Positions 1-6,498 of a stretch of 10,960 nucleotides of DNA are shown piece by piece. Source of the stretch: an uncultured Lacticaseibacillus sp. (GTDB lineage Bacteria > Bacillota > Bacilli > Lactobacillales > Lactobacillaceae); the NCBI GenBank assembly GCA_934293835.1, contig CAKQZO010000048.1, forward strand, positions 1 through 10,960, given 5' to 3'. A program made the position numbers and the translations under genes. The notes beneath the pieces are model-generated. The model was not told where the DNA came from and did not search any database. It saw nothing but the letters and a program-made list of their open reading frames with translations. How positions within the stretch are numbered: the first letter of the stretch is position 1; each line of letters opens with the position of its first letter.

Positions 1-640
1 GTACAGCTACCACAAAGCCGGTAAGCTCACTGGGTTCGAGGTCGAACTCGGCCGCGCGGTTGCCAAAGAGATGAAGCTCAAGCCGGTATTCGTCGAGACC
101 AAGTGGGACTCGTTGATTGCCGGGCTCGATGTCGATAAATACGACCTCATCTTGAACAACGTCGCCAAGACCCCCCAGCGCGCCAAGAAGTACGCCTTCA
201 CCCAGGCTTACACCTCAGGCAAATCCCAGCTGGCGGTGAAGAAAGACAACACCGCGATCACCAGCATCAAGGACATCAAAGGCAAGAAGATGGCTGAGGC
301 GGTCACCACCAACAATGCGGCGAACGTACGGCAACTCGGCGGCAAGATCGTCCCAGTCGATGGCTTCTCGCAGGCGATCGCCTTGGTTGAGCAAGGCCGT
401 GCAGACGGCACAGTCAACGATGCCGCCTCGTTTTACGCTTATCTCAAGCAGAATCCGAAGGCCAATATCCGCTTGCTTTCCGTCGGGTCGGCGATCACGC
501 CAACTCCAGCCCGCGGGATCTTGCAGAAAAAGGATACCAAGCTGCAGGCCGCAGTCAACAAGGCCTTGAAGAAGCTGAAGGCCAACGGCACAGAATCCCG
601 TCTTTCTAAGCAATTCTTCGGCGGGGATGTCACCAAATAA
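1..640 (+). CDS. Amino-acid ABC transporter substrate-binding protein, 5'-truncated by the window edge
   Basis: The reading frame is open from base 2 to the TAA at 638-640, giving 212 visible residues. The signal peptide and roughly the first 50-60 residues lie outside the window, since the family is usually about 260-280 aa. The visible start contains 'LTGFEVELGRAVAKEM', then 'ETKWDSLIAGLDVDKYDLI' and a Lys-rich second lobe, the pattern of family 3 periplasmic-type solute-binding proteins (SBP_bac_3). The W-D-S-x-I-A-G-L segment and overall pattern resemble cystine/polar amino-acid binders such as TcyA/TcyJ. By family knowledge such a protein is exported, lipid-anchored in Gram-positives, and delivers an amino acid to an ABC permease. 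No permease or ATPase gene follows it, and a terminator lies 11 bp downstream, so it is the last or only gene of its unit. Substrate specificity (cystine versus other polar amino acids) is inference. Confidence 0.88.
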   Translation, partial: YSYHKAGKLTGFEVELGRAVAKEMKLKPVFVETKWDSLIAGLDVDKYDLILNNVAKTPQRAKKYAFTQAYTSGKSQLAVKKDNTAITSIKDIKGKKMAEAVTTNNAANVRQLGGKIVPVDGFSQAIALVEQGRADGTVNDAASFYAYLKQNPKANIRLLSVGSAITPTPARGILQKKDTKLQAAVNKALKKLKANGTESRLSKQFFGGDVTK

Positions 641-651
641 TCAATCTTCTC

Positions 652-683
652 AGGGGTCGTGACGTTTGTCGCGGCCCTATTTT
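652..683 (+). terminator. Intrinsic terminator of the binding-protein gene
   Basis: Left arm AGGGGTCGTGAC (652-663) and right arm GTCGCGGCCCT (668-678) pair over 11 bp, with one bulged G, two G-U pairs and a 4-nt GTTT loop. ATTTT follows at 679-683. It starts 11 bp after the stop codon of the binding-protein gene. Its position also argues against starting the downstream peptidase at the TTG at 666, which would lie inside the hairpin loop. Confidence 0.7.
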
Positions 684-707
684 GGTTCAATCCTATTCTG
701 CTATACT
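680..707 (+). promoter_or_regulatory. Predicted extended -10 promoter of the oligopeptidase gene
   Basis: TATACT at 702-707 is preceded by TG at 699-700, so the motif is TGcTATACT, an extended -10 element. A poor -35 (TTTTGG, 680-685, 16-bp spacer) is possible. The transcript would begin near 713, giving a leader of about 25 nt before the ATG at 738. The T-tract of the upstream terminator overlaps this promoter. Confidence 0.6.
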
Positions 708-737
708 GAAGACAAATTCGAAAAGGAAGTGGCCTCA

Positions 738-2543
738 ATGCAAATCCCCTCACGCCAAGCCGTCGACCCCGCAGAAACCTGGGATCTGACCTCAATTTAT
801 CCAACCGCCACCGCGTTTGAACAAGCAATTACCCAGCTCGAGGAACTCACCGCCGATTTTGTCCGCATTTACACGGATCGGCTGACCCAGCCCGCGGTCA
901 TCATCGATGCCTTGGACGACTACGCGAACCTCTTAACCATCGCCGATCACCTCGATCACTACGCCTTTTTACCCGCCAGCGCGGACTCGACCGATCAGGT
1001 GGCCGCGGCGCGGGCCAAGCGCGTTGAACAGCTGCTGGCGCATCTCGACGCGCAGCTGAATTTCGTCACCGCCGAGCTCCGCGACCAGCCGCAAGCGACG
1101 CTCGATGCGGTTGCCGAGACTTCGACCGACCACGCCGCGTTCATCCGCCACATTCGCCAGGCGCAAAAAATGCGCCTCCAGCCTGAAACCGAGCGCGCCT
1201 TAGCCGAATTGGCCCCGGCCCTCGATGCGCCTGACGCGATCCGTATCCAAACCGTCGGCGCCGACATGGACTTCGGCACCTTCACCGTGGCCGGCCAAGA
1301 ATACCCGCTTTCGTTCACCTTATACGAAGAACGCTACCAAAAGCATCCCGACCCGGCGATCCGGCGCGCGGCCTACCTGAAGTTTTGCGCCGTCTTGGCG
1401 CAATATCAAAACACGATGGCCGCAGGCTATTACGCCCAGGTCTCCAAGGAAAAAACGCTCGCGACTCTGCGCGGATTCGACTCCGTCATCGACTATCTGC
1501 TGGCGGAACAAGAAGTCCCCAGAAGCATGTTCGATCAGCACATCGACGACCTGATGACCAATCTTGCCCCGATCATGCGCCGCTATGTCACACACCTCAA
1601 GCAGGTTCGCGGCCTCGATCGCATCACCTACACCGACCTGCAAGCCGACCTCGACCCTGATTACGCGCCGACGATCACCCAAGCCGCGGCCCCGAAGTTG
1701 ATCGATGCGGCATTGGCCCCGCTTGGCGCCGCTTATCAGGCCCGCATCCAAGCGGCCTTCAAAGAACGCTGGGTCGACTTCGCCGCCAATGCCGGCAAAG
1801 AGTCTGGGGCTTTTGCCACCGCGCCTTATGGCAAGCACCCGTATGTCTTGATGACTTGGCAAGACTCGCTTCCAGCGCTGTACACGCTGATTCACGAACT
1901 CGGCCACTGCGGGCAGATGACGCTGGCAGACGAACACCACAGCATCTTAGGCCACGAGCCTTCCTTGTATATCGTCGAAGCCCCATCGACTTTCCATGAA
2001 CTCTTGCTCACCCGCCAGCTCTTGGCCACAGCCGACGACGATCGCCTGCGCCGCTTCGCCTTATCCCGGCTGCTCAACGACACGTATTTTCACAACTGTG
2101 TCACGCACCTGCTCGAAGCCGCCTTCCAGCGCGAGGTCTACGCCTTGATCGACCGCGGCGAAAGCTTCGATGCCGCCAAGCTCAACGCCCTCAAACTGCA
2201 TGTCTTGCGGAGCTTCTGGGGCGACAGCGTCGATCTGGATTTCGGTGCGCCTGAGCTCACCTGGATGCGCCAGTCGCATTATTACATGGGCCTATACTCC
2301 TACACGTATTCTGCCAGCATGGTCGTCTCGACCGGCGCTTTCTTGCGTCTGCAACAAGGCGACCCGCAAACCAGCGCCGACTGGTTACACTTTTTGACCC
2401 TCGGCGACAGCATGCCTCCGATCCAAGAAGCGGCTGTCGCAGGCGTCGACATTGCCAAGCCGGCAGCCCGCCAGCAGATGATCACCTTCTTAGACCAAAC
2501 CGAACGCCAGATCGAACAGCTTTCGGCAGCCATCGCCGATTAG
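738..2543 (+). CDS. pepF: M3 family zinc oligoendopeptidase (PepF-like)
   Basis: This is a 601-residue cytoplasmic metallopeptidase expected to cleave oligopeptides internally, by analogy with lactic PepF (about 600 aa). The zinc site is clear. HELGH lies at residues 386-390 with H386 and H390 as ligands and E387 as catalytic base; the third ligand is E414 in 'IVEAPSTFHE', 24 residues after the second histidine, as in PepF. The N-terminus ('TWDLTSIYPT') is the usual PepF opening. The frame is open upstream to a TTG at 666, but that lies in the preceding terminator. I chose ATG 738 because AAGGAAG (723-729) sits 8 nt before it and the resulting length fits the family. The gene is monocistronic: it has its own promoter and a hairpin directly after the TAG. 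A paralogous M3 subgroup rather than PepF proper cannot be excluded. Confidence 0.92.
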   Translation: MQIPSRQAVDPAETWDLTSIYPTATAFEQAITQLEELTADFVRIYTDRLTQPAVIIDALDDYANLLTIADHLDHYAFLPASADSTDQVAAARAKRVEQLLAHLDAQLNFVTAELRDQPQATLDAVAETSTDHAAFIRHIRQAQKMRLQPETERALAELAPALDAPDAIRIQTVGADMDFGTFTVAGQEYPLSFTLYEERYQKHPDPAIRRAAYLKFCAVLAQYQNTMAAGYYAQVSKEKTLATLRGFDSVIDYLLAEQEVPRSMFDQHIDDLMTNLAPIMRRYVTHLKQVRGLDRITYTDLQADLDPDYAPTITQAAAPKLIDAALAPLGAAYQARIQAAFKERWVDFAANAGKESGAFATAPYGKHPYVLMTWQDSLPALYTLIHELGHCGQMTLADEHHSILGHEPSLYIVEAPSTFHELLLTRQLLATADDDRLRRFALSRLLNDTYFHNCVTHLLEAAFQREVYALIDRGESFDAAKLNALKLHVLRSFWGDSVDLDFGAPELTWMRQSHYYMGLYSYTYSASMVVSTGAFLRLQQGDPQTSADWLHFLTLGDSMPPIQEAAVAGVDIAKPAARQQMITFLDQTERQIEQLSAAIAD

Positions 2544-2581
2544 ACACAAATACCCTCGCAAACTCGCGAGGGTATTTGTGT
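2544..2581. terminator. Bidirectional hairpin between the convergent oligopeptidase and DyP genes
   Basis: There is a perfect 16-bp inverted repeat: left arm 2544-2559 (ACACAAATACCCTCGC), loop 2560-2565 and right arm 2566-2581. It begins on the base after the pepF stop and ends 13 bp before the stop of the facing peroxidase gene. The outer half of each arm is A/T-rich, so the RNA from either strand ends in a U-rich stretch (TATTTGTGT) even though no separate T-tract follows. Confidence 0.8.
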
Positions 2582-2594
2582 GCGCTGATGGCTT

Positions 2595-3539
2595 CTAGAA
2601 GGCTTCACCATCGGCAATCTTGGCCAACAGGCGACGTGCTGGGATGAAGAACACCTCACCGCTGACCGGCACCGAGAAATCAAGCAACCGATCGGAGTTC
2701 GTGAACATCCCTTCAAGCATCCGCTTGGTGACGCTCCAGTGTCGGGCATAGCCGATGAAGTAGGTGCCGTTCACGTCAAGCGCCGGGTCGCTGTAAGGCA
2801 CGTTCATGCGCACGATCTTGTGCTCCACGCCGCCTTCATTGTCTTGGGCAACGACATTATGCGCGTTGGCCGCCTTTTCGTTGTCTTCTAACTCGACATC
2901 CGAGGACTTCTTGCGGCCGATGGCGGCTTCTTGCTGCTCGACTTTGAGCTTGTTCCATGCGACCATATCGTGCTCATACTTTTGTGCGAACGCGTACGAG
3001 CCGTTGATGAAGGTCGGATCCTCATCACCGATCACCGCATACTCAGGCGTGTCGAGGGCACTCGGGTTTTCGGTGCCGTCAACGAAGCCGATGATCGCGC
3101 GCCCTTCAAAATACCGGAAGCCGTGCGTCTCGTCGAGCACCCGCACATGACCACGCAGGCGCGCCATCACCTGGCTCATGAACTCGAACACCACGGCAGA
3201 ATCTTTGGCTCGGATATGGAAGAATAAGTCGGCTGGCGTCGCCGGGGCCGTGTATTTTGGTCCGACGACCGGTGCGAACGCTTCGAGCTCTGCCGGCCGC
3301 GGCGCATCGGGAAAAAGATAATCCCAGGCCTGGCGGGATAACCCGAACGCCACCGCCAAGTGACTATCAGGATAGCGCACGTTCAGCGAAGACTCGAAGG
3401 CCCCTAAGTGGGCCGCGAGGTCTTGGATCACCGCTAAGTCGTCTGATTGGGCCTTACGTAACAGGTCCATGGTGACAAATATAATGTTGTCCCCGGCATC
3501 CTTATAGACTGCCTGGACATCGCGTAGATCAATTGACAT
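2595..3539 (-). CDS. DyP-type heme peroxidase (class B/P, YfeX-like)
   Basis: The 314-residue protein belongs to the dye-decolourising peroxidase family, heme enzymes that reduce hydrogen peroxide while oxidising organic substrates. Some YfeX/EfeB relatives have also been proposed to act on heme or porphyrinogens. The key residues are present: D154 in the GxxDG motif ('GFVDGTENP', 151-159), H227 in 'NAHNVV' as the likely proximal heme ligand, and R244 in 'KIVRMNVPY' as the distal arginine. These positions nearly coincide with D153, H226 and R244 of Rhodococcus DypB. No signal peptide is visible, so it is probably cytoplasmic. AGGGGGAAG lies just upstream of the ATG at 3537-3539. It is separated by 85 bp from the CHY gene on the same strand and has its own -10, so it may be read alone or as the tail of the biotin operon. 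Most lactobacilli do not make heme, so the cofactor source is unclear. Confidence 0.92.
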   Translation of the reverse strand: MSIDLRDVQAVYKDAGDNIIFVTMDLLRKAQSDDLAVIQDLAAHLGAFESSLNVRYPDSHLAVAFGLSRQAWDYLFPDAPRPAELEAFAPVVGPKYTAPATPADLFFHIRAKDSAVVFEFMSQVMARLRGHVRVLDETHGFRYFEGRAIIGFVDGTENPSALDTPEYAVIGDEDPTFINGSYAFAQKYEHDMVAWNKLKVEQQEAAIGRKKSSDVELEDNEKAANAHNVVAQDNEGGVEHKIVRMNVPYSDPALDVNGTYFIGYARHWSVTKRMLEGMFTNSDRLLDFSVPVSGEVFFIPARRLLAKIADGEAF

Positions 3540-3588
3540 TTTGCTTCCCCCTCATTGCGATGACGCTAGCCAAATTGAAACCACCTCT

Positions 3589-3594
3589 AGTATA
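3589..3594 (-). promoter_or_regulatory. Candidate -10 box of the DyP gene
   Basis: On the minus strand TATACT occupies 3594-3589, about 50 bp before the DyP start codon. At 16-18 bp spacing the -35 region (around 3611-3618) has no good match to TTGACA. The gene may therefore need an activator or be weakly expressed. Two CGCTAGC-containing blocks flank this box (3564-3571 and 3603-3610). Confidence 0.4.
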
Positions 3595-3624
3595 GTCGGC
3601 TTCGCTAGCGAATGGGACGCACAT

Positions 3625-3942
3625 TCAATAAGAATCCTTTACAGAATTAAAATACCGGTCATGGTGCAACGTACAGCGCGGGTTGAAAGCGTGGTGACAC
3701 CACGGACAGCTGCCTGCATGATACTGCGCATAGGTCAATCCGTTGCGGCAGGCCCCACACAGCATCTGGGCTTCGGCCGGCTGCTGCCTGCCAAGCGCAT
3801 GCCCGACCAACTCATCGTGGCAGCGATAGCAGGCGTAATACGCCGCACACTGGGGACACCAAAAGGCGACGATATCGACTTCCGTGTGGTAATGGCGACA
3901 GCGCCCACACGCATCAACTTGGCAACCGCGGATTTCAGGCAT
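3625..3942 (-). CDS. CHY zinc-finger protein
   Basis: This small protein of 105 residues is packed with metal-ligand candidates: Cys at 7, 12, 15, 29, 32, 38, 41, 62, 65, 79, 82 and 90, and His at 17, 19, 42, 48, 75, 83, 84, 93 and 94. The run C-x2-C-x-H-Y-H (15-19 region), then WCPQC, then YACYRCHDE is the hallmark of the CHY zinc-finger family (bacterial Hot13-like proteins), expected to bind several zinc ions. Its molecular function in bacteria is not established. The ATG (3940-3942) lies inside the end of birA, overlapping it by 8 bp, so translation is probably coupled and the gene belongs to the bioY-birA operon. It could contribute to zinc or redox handling, but nothing here proves that. 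Confidence 0.85.
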   Translation of the reverse strand: MPEIRGCQVDACGRCRHYHTEVDIVAFWCPQCAAYYACYRCHDELVGHALGRQQPAEAQMLCGACRNGLTYAQYHAGSCPWCHHAFNPRCTLHHDRYFNSVKDSY

Positions 3943-4900
3943 CGACCTGCACCTTGGTCACCTCGCCGCTTGTATAGACTTCTTCGCCTTGCGCGGTTTG
4001 AAGGCGTAGCCCGCCATTATCCGCGATACCTTGCACGCGCCCTGTCACTTCGCGCTGGCCGACCGCCAGCGTGACGCGCTTGGCGACCACCGTCGACAGC
4101 GCCCGATAGTCGGCTAAGAAGGCCCCATCGCGATAATGCGCGGCGAGCGCCCACACCGCTTCGCATATCGCGGCGGCCAGCTGGTTGCGGTTGACCGACG
4201 CCTCGCTGATTTTCCCGGCAATCGGCGCCAGGTCCGGCGGAAACGTCGCTGTCGCCAAGTTCAAACCGATGCCCACGACGAACGCCGGCGCCGTCGCGGA
4301 TTCCAGCGCCAGCACCGCTTCGCACAGAATGCCACCGACTTTTTGGCCTGCTAACACAATGTCGTTCACCCACTTCAAGCCGAAGTCTACCTGCGGATAA
4401 AAGCGTTGCAAGACTTTGACGACCGCGGTCGCAACTCCGGTCGTCAAGAGCCCGACGTGACTGAGCTCTTCTGAATCATTCGGCAACACCACGCTCAGAT
4501 ACAGGCCCGTCGCCGCTGGCGAATAAAACGCTCGGCCGCGGCGCCCGTAGCCTGCCGTCTGGTGATCGGCCACAAAAACCGCCCGCTCGGGAAGCGTCTG
4601 CTCCGCCAACCACTGCTTAGCCGCATCTTGCGTCGATGTTGCCTCGGCGACCACCTCTAGATACGTGGGGGTGTGGCGATAAAATGCGATCGCCTCTGCG
4701 TCGAGATGCCCGTTATCGACATAGCGGTACCCTTGACTCTTGCGCGCATCGATCTGATAGCCCGCCTTGCGCAAGGCGGTGATCGCTTTCCATACCGATT
4801 CGCGGCTGATGCCCAAATCCTGGGCCACGCCGTCTCCTGATTGCCACTCCGCTTGGTGCGCCAATAATGCGGCCAACACCCGTTGCTTAGTCGTTGCCAT
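3935..4900 (-). CDS. birA: Bifunctional biotin-[acetyl-CoA-carboxylase] ligase / biotin operon repressor
   Basis: The 321-residue protein activates biotin with ATP and transfers it to a lysine of biotin-dependent carboxylases. As biotinyl-AMP-bound dimer it also represses biotin genes. Residues 1-60 form a winged helix-turn-helix ('LGISRESVWKAITALRKAGY', 29-48), so this is a group II regulatory ligase. The catalytic domain shows STQD (89-92), the biotin-binding loop 'QTAGYGRRGR' (114-123), KWVND (176-180) and GIGLN (210-214). A small C-terminal SH3-like domain follows. The loop has Tyr118 where E. coli BirA has the first Arg of GRGRRGR; the Arg corresponding to R118 of E. coli is kept. GGAGGA lies just upstream of the ATG. 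The gene starts 23 bp after bioY and overlaps the CHY gene, consistent with a single transcript under its own control. Confidence 0.95.
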   Translation of the reverse strand: MATTKQRVLAALLAHQAEWQSGDGVAQDLGISRESVWKAITALRKAGYQIDARKSQGYRYVDNGHLDAEAIAFYRHTPTYLEVVAEATSTQDAAKQWLAEQTLPERAVFVADHQTAGYGRRGRAFYSPAATGLYLSVVLPNDSEELSHVGLLTTGVATAVVKVLQRFYPQVDFGLKWVNDIVLAGQKVGGILCEAVLALESATAPAFVVGIGLNLATATFPPDLAPIAGKISEASVNRNQLAAAICEAVWALAAHYRDGAFLADYRALSTVVAKRVTLAVGQREVTGRVQGIADNGGLRLQTAQGEEVYTSGEVTKVQVDA

Positions 4901-4923
4901 CTGATTCCTCCGTCTTTTTATGC

Positions 4924-5472
4924 CTAGTGTAAGACGCGCCGCAGTCGCCGCGCAATGGTTACCGCCAAAACCACCTTCACGAGGTCGCCAGGCAGGAACG
5001 CGAGATTCGATAAAAGCGCGGCGGACAGCGGCATCCGCGCCTGCACAGCCAAGAACACGGCTCCGACGAAATCAACCACGATCACAAGCGCAAATGTGGC
5101 CACGCTCAGCTCCAGCCACCAGCTGCGGCGCTGCCGGGCCTGAGTTAAGTCGAGCAACCAGGCGTTCACCGCCGGCGCCAATAACCACGCCAGCAGATAA
5201 CCGCCGGTCGGCCCGACGAAGCTCGCCAACCCGCCGCGGCCGCCTGACAACAACGGCAACCCCAGCGCGACCAGCAATAAGAAGACCCCGACCGCTAACA
5301 CCCCGTATCGCGGGCGCAACAATTCACCGGCCAACATCACCCCGAGATTTTGCAATACGACCGCCACGGGAATGATGCCCAGCGGAATGCCCGGAAACAA
5401 GCCCAGGATGATCAACAGCGCGCAGATCATCGCGGCTTGAACCAATTGTACCAGCGCCTTAGTCTTTGCCAT
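4924..5472 (-). CDS. bioY: Biotin transporter substrate-binding component BioY (ECF S subunit)
   Basis: The product is a 182-residue, very hydrophobic protein with about six membrane segments. BioY binds biotin in the membrane and works with the shared energy-coupling module (EcfA, EcfA', EcfT), which is not in this window. Diagnostic stretches are 'QNLGVMLAGELL' (41-52), the glycine-rich biotin-site signature 'GGRGGLASFVGPTGGYL' (77-93) and the C-terminal 'FLPGDLVKVVLA' (159-170). A GAGGTGA ribosome site precedes the ATG at 5470-5472. It is the first gene of bioY-birA-CHY, with a near-consensus promoter covered by a BirA-type operator. With no bio synthesis genes here, it suggests a cell that takes up biotin. 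Confidence 0.95.
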   Translation of the reverse strand: MAKTKALVQLVQAAMICALLIILGLFPGIPLGIIPVAVVLQNLGVMLAGELLRPRYGVLAVGVFLLLVALGLPLLSGGRGGLASFVGPTGGYLLAWLLAPAVNAWLLDLTQARQRRSWWLELSVATFALVIVVDFVGAVFLAVQARMPLSAALLSNLAFLPGDLVKVVLAVTIARRLRRVLH

Positions 5473-5504
5473 AGTTCACCTCATCGATTTCATTGATATA
5501 GCCT

Positions 5505-5533
5505 AGTATACGGTTAAGTAACCCTAATATCAA
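5505..5533 (-). promoter_or_regulatory. Promoter of the bioY-birA-CHY operon
   Basis: On the minus strand TTGATA (5533-5528) and TATACT (5510-5505) are separated by exactly 17 bp, a strong sigma-A type match. Transcription would start near 5498, leaving a leader of roughly 25 nt before bioY. Confidence 0.8.
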
Positions 5534-5546
5534 CAGTGAGGTTACT
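5517..5546. promoter_or_regulatory. Predicted BirA operator over the bioY promoter
   Basis: AGTAACC (5517-5523) and GGTTACT (5540-5546) form a perfect 7-bp inverted repeat with a 16-bp spacer. The inner AACC-N16-GGTT core matches the architecture of bacterial biotin-repressor sites (consensus roughly TTGTAAACC, a spacer of about 14-16, GGTTTACAA). The site covers the -35 and the spacer of the bioY promoter, where a bound repressor would block RNA polymerase. The winged-helix BirA encoded by the second gene of the operon is the obvious ligand. Binding is inferred from position and symmetry. Confidence 0.75.
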
Positions 5547-5554
5547 AACCAGCC

Positions 5555-5583
5555 TAGTCAAGCTCTCGGCTTGCGCGTACAAT
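5555..5583 (+). promoter_or_regulatory. Candidate promoter of the unknown two-gene operon
   Basis: TACAAT (5578-5583) with TAGTCA (5555-5560) at 17-bp spacing (four of six matches to TTGACA). The -35 begins 8 bp from the edge of the BirA-type operator, so the two divergent promoters may interfere or be co-regulated. Confidence 0.45.
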
Positions 5584-5608
5584 AAGTTGTGAATAAGGAG
5601 GCGAGCGT

Positions 5609-6199
5609 ATGGCAGACTTTCATCAGCTGTATCTGCACCGGTTTCAGCACATTGCCGCCTCAGCCGCGATCGCGACGCGGCTGGGCATCACCGCGACCAC
5701 CCAGCCGACCGTCGCAACAGACTTGCGCATCATCGTGGTGGCAGACTTGGCAGCGCTACAGGCACAAGTCCAGACGGTGGCCCAAGATCGACACCTCGCT
5801 GCGTCTGGGCACGCCTATCTACTTTATCCCCGCCGGTTTAGCAAAGCCGCGGTACTTAACGCTCTCAAGCCACAGCGAGGTACCGGCCAAATTGGGTCCA
5901 CGAGGCTCAAATACCTGCGGCTTGTGGCCTTCGATGCGACCATGAATCTGCTTGATCTTTGTTGGCTGAGCCAAGACGACTATCGCCAGCGTCTCCCCGA
6001 ACTCACCGCGCGTCTGCGCCGCCTGGCCCCGAAACAATGGGCACAATTCGAGCAACTCTCGGCGCCGCAACAACAAGCCTGGGCGCGCTACATCTATTCG
6101 GCCAAGCGCCCGGTGGTGCAAAATTCACACTTCGAACAGCTCCTCATCGTCTTGGCCTCTGGCGCGCAGACGTTGCATGACTATAAGGAGGGCCGCTGA
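5609..6199 (+). CDS. Uncharacterised protein with YdeI/OmdA-like C-terminal region
   Basis: The product is a soluble 196-residue protein with no signal peptide or membrane segment. I do not recognise the N-terminal two thirds. Residues about 142-186 ('AQFEQLSAPQQQAWARYIYSAKRP' region) resemble the C-terminal motif of YdeI/OmpD-associated (OmdA, bacteriocin-protection) proteins, which typically read F-E-x-L-S-P...Y-x-x-W-I-x-x-A-K-R-P-E-T-R. The usual ETRxRRI continuation is replaced here by VVQNSHFEQLL. The middle part contains 'HAYLLYPRRFSKAAVLNALKP' (68-88) and a hydrophobic segment 'LRLVAFDATMNLLDLCWL' (103-120). A strong AAGGAGG site (5595-5601) fixes the ATG at 5609. The stop overlaps the start of the next gene by one base, so the two are coupled. 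The gene is divergent from the biotin operon. Function is unknown, and the YdeI link is a weak by-eye similarity. Confidence 0.8.
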   Translation: MADFHQLYLHRFQHIAASAAIATRLGITATTQPTVATDLRIIVVADLAALQAQVQTVAQDRHLAASGHAYLLYPRRFSKAAVLNALKPQRGTGQIGSTRLKYLRLVAFDATMNLLDLCWLSQDDYRQRLPELTARLRRLAPKQWAQFEQLSAPQQQAWARYIYSAKRPVVQNSHFEQLLIVLASGAQTLHDYKEGR

Positions 6200-6498
6200 T
6201 GCGGGTATTAGACTTGCTCCAATTGCTGCACGACTATTCCAAAAACACGCTGGTGTCGGTTCAGGCCGCCGGCGCGGTGCACAACATCGATGCCTTCGAG
6301 CCAATCGTCATCGATGAACAACCGGCCTTGGTCATCCGCCTCAAAGACTCGGGGAAGCCCTTGAAGTGCTGGGAGCTGACGCTGCTGCTCGACAAACCCA
6401 CTTGGCGCCAACGGTTTCTTTATGCTGGCAATGCCGATGAGGTCCGGCCGCTATTCGGGTTCCAAGACCGCGCACAAAAAGGCCTTGTGCTGAACTGA
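6199..6498 (+). CDS. Hypothetical 99-residue protein, coupled to the preceding gene
   Basis: This small soluble protein starts at the ATG overlapping the upstream TGA (TGATG, 6197-6201), with AAGGAGGG (6185-6192) inside the preceding gene as its ribosome site. The sequence opens with a helical 'VLDLLQLLHDYSKNTLV', then alternates hydrophobic and polar residues like a small beta-rich fold ('FEPIVIDEQPALVIRLKD', 'CWELTLLLDKPTWRQRFLYAG'). No family or motif is recognisable. Coding character is good: C/G-rich third positions, ribosome site and operon position. The last residues (KGLVLN) are encoded within the terminator hairpin of the facing flavodoxin gene. It probably acts with the 196-aa partner, but the role is unknown. 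Confidence 0.78.
   Translation: MRVLDLLQLLHDYSKNTLVSVQAAGAVHNIDAFEPIVIDEQPALVIRLKDSGKPLKCWELTLLLDKPTWRQRFLYAGNADEVRPLFGFQDRAQKGLVLN

Noticed and set aside
666..737. Longer N-terminus for the oligopeptidase starting at TTG 666 (24 extra residues)
   Set aside because: The TTG is in the loop of a terminator hairpin and upstream of the predicted promoter and transcript start. ATG 738 has a good ribosome site and gives the family's normal length.
1320..1940. Minus-strand frame of 206 codons inside the oligopeptidase gene
   Set aside because: It is antisense to the zinc-site region of a well-supported gene, has no ribosome site or recognisable motif, and is a by-product of GC-rich codon use.
3541..4074. 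Plus-strand frame of 177 codons opposite the CHY gene and the birA end
   Set aside because: The opposite strand encodes clear CHY and BirA domains. This frame has no family resemblance and no convincing ribosome site.
4901..4923. Separate promoter for birA between bioY and birA
   Set aside because: Only 23 bp are available and they hold a ribosome site. I see no promoter elements there.
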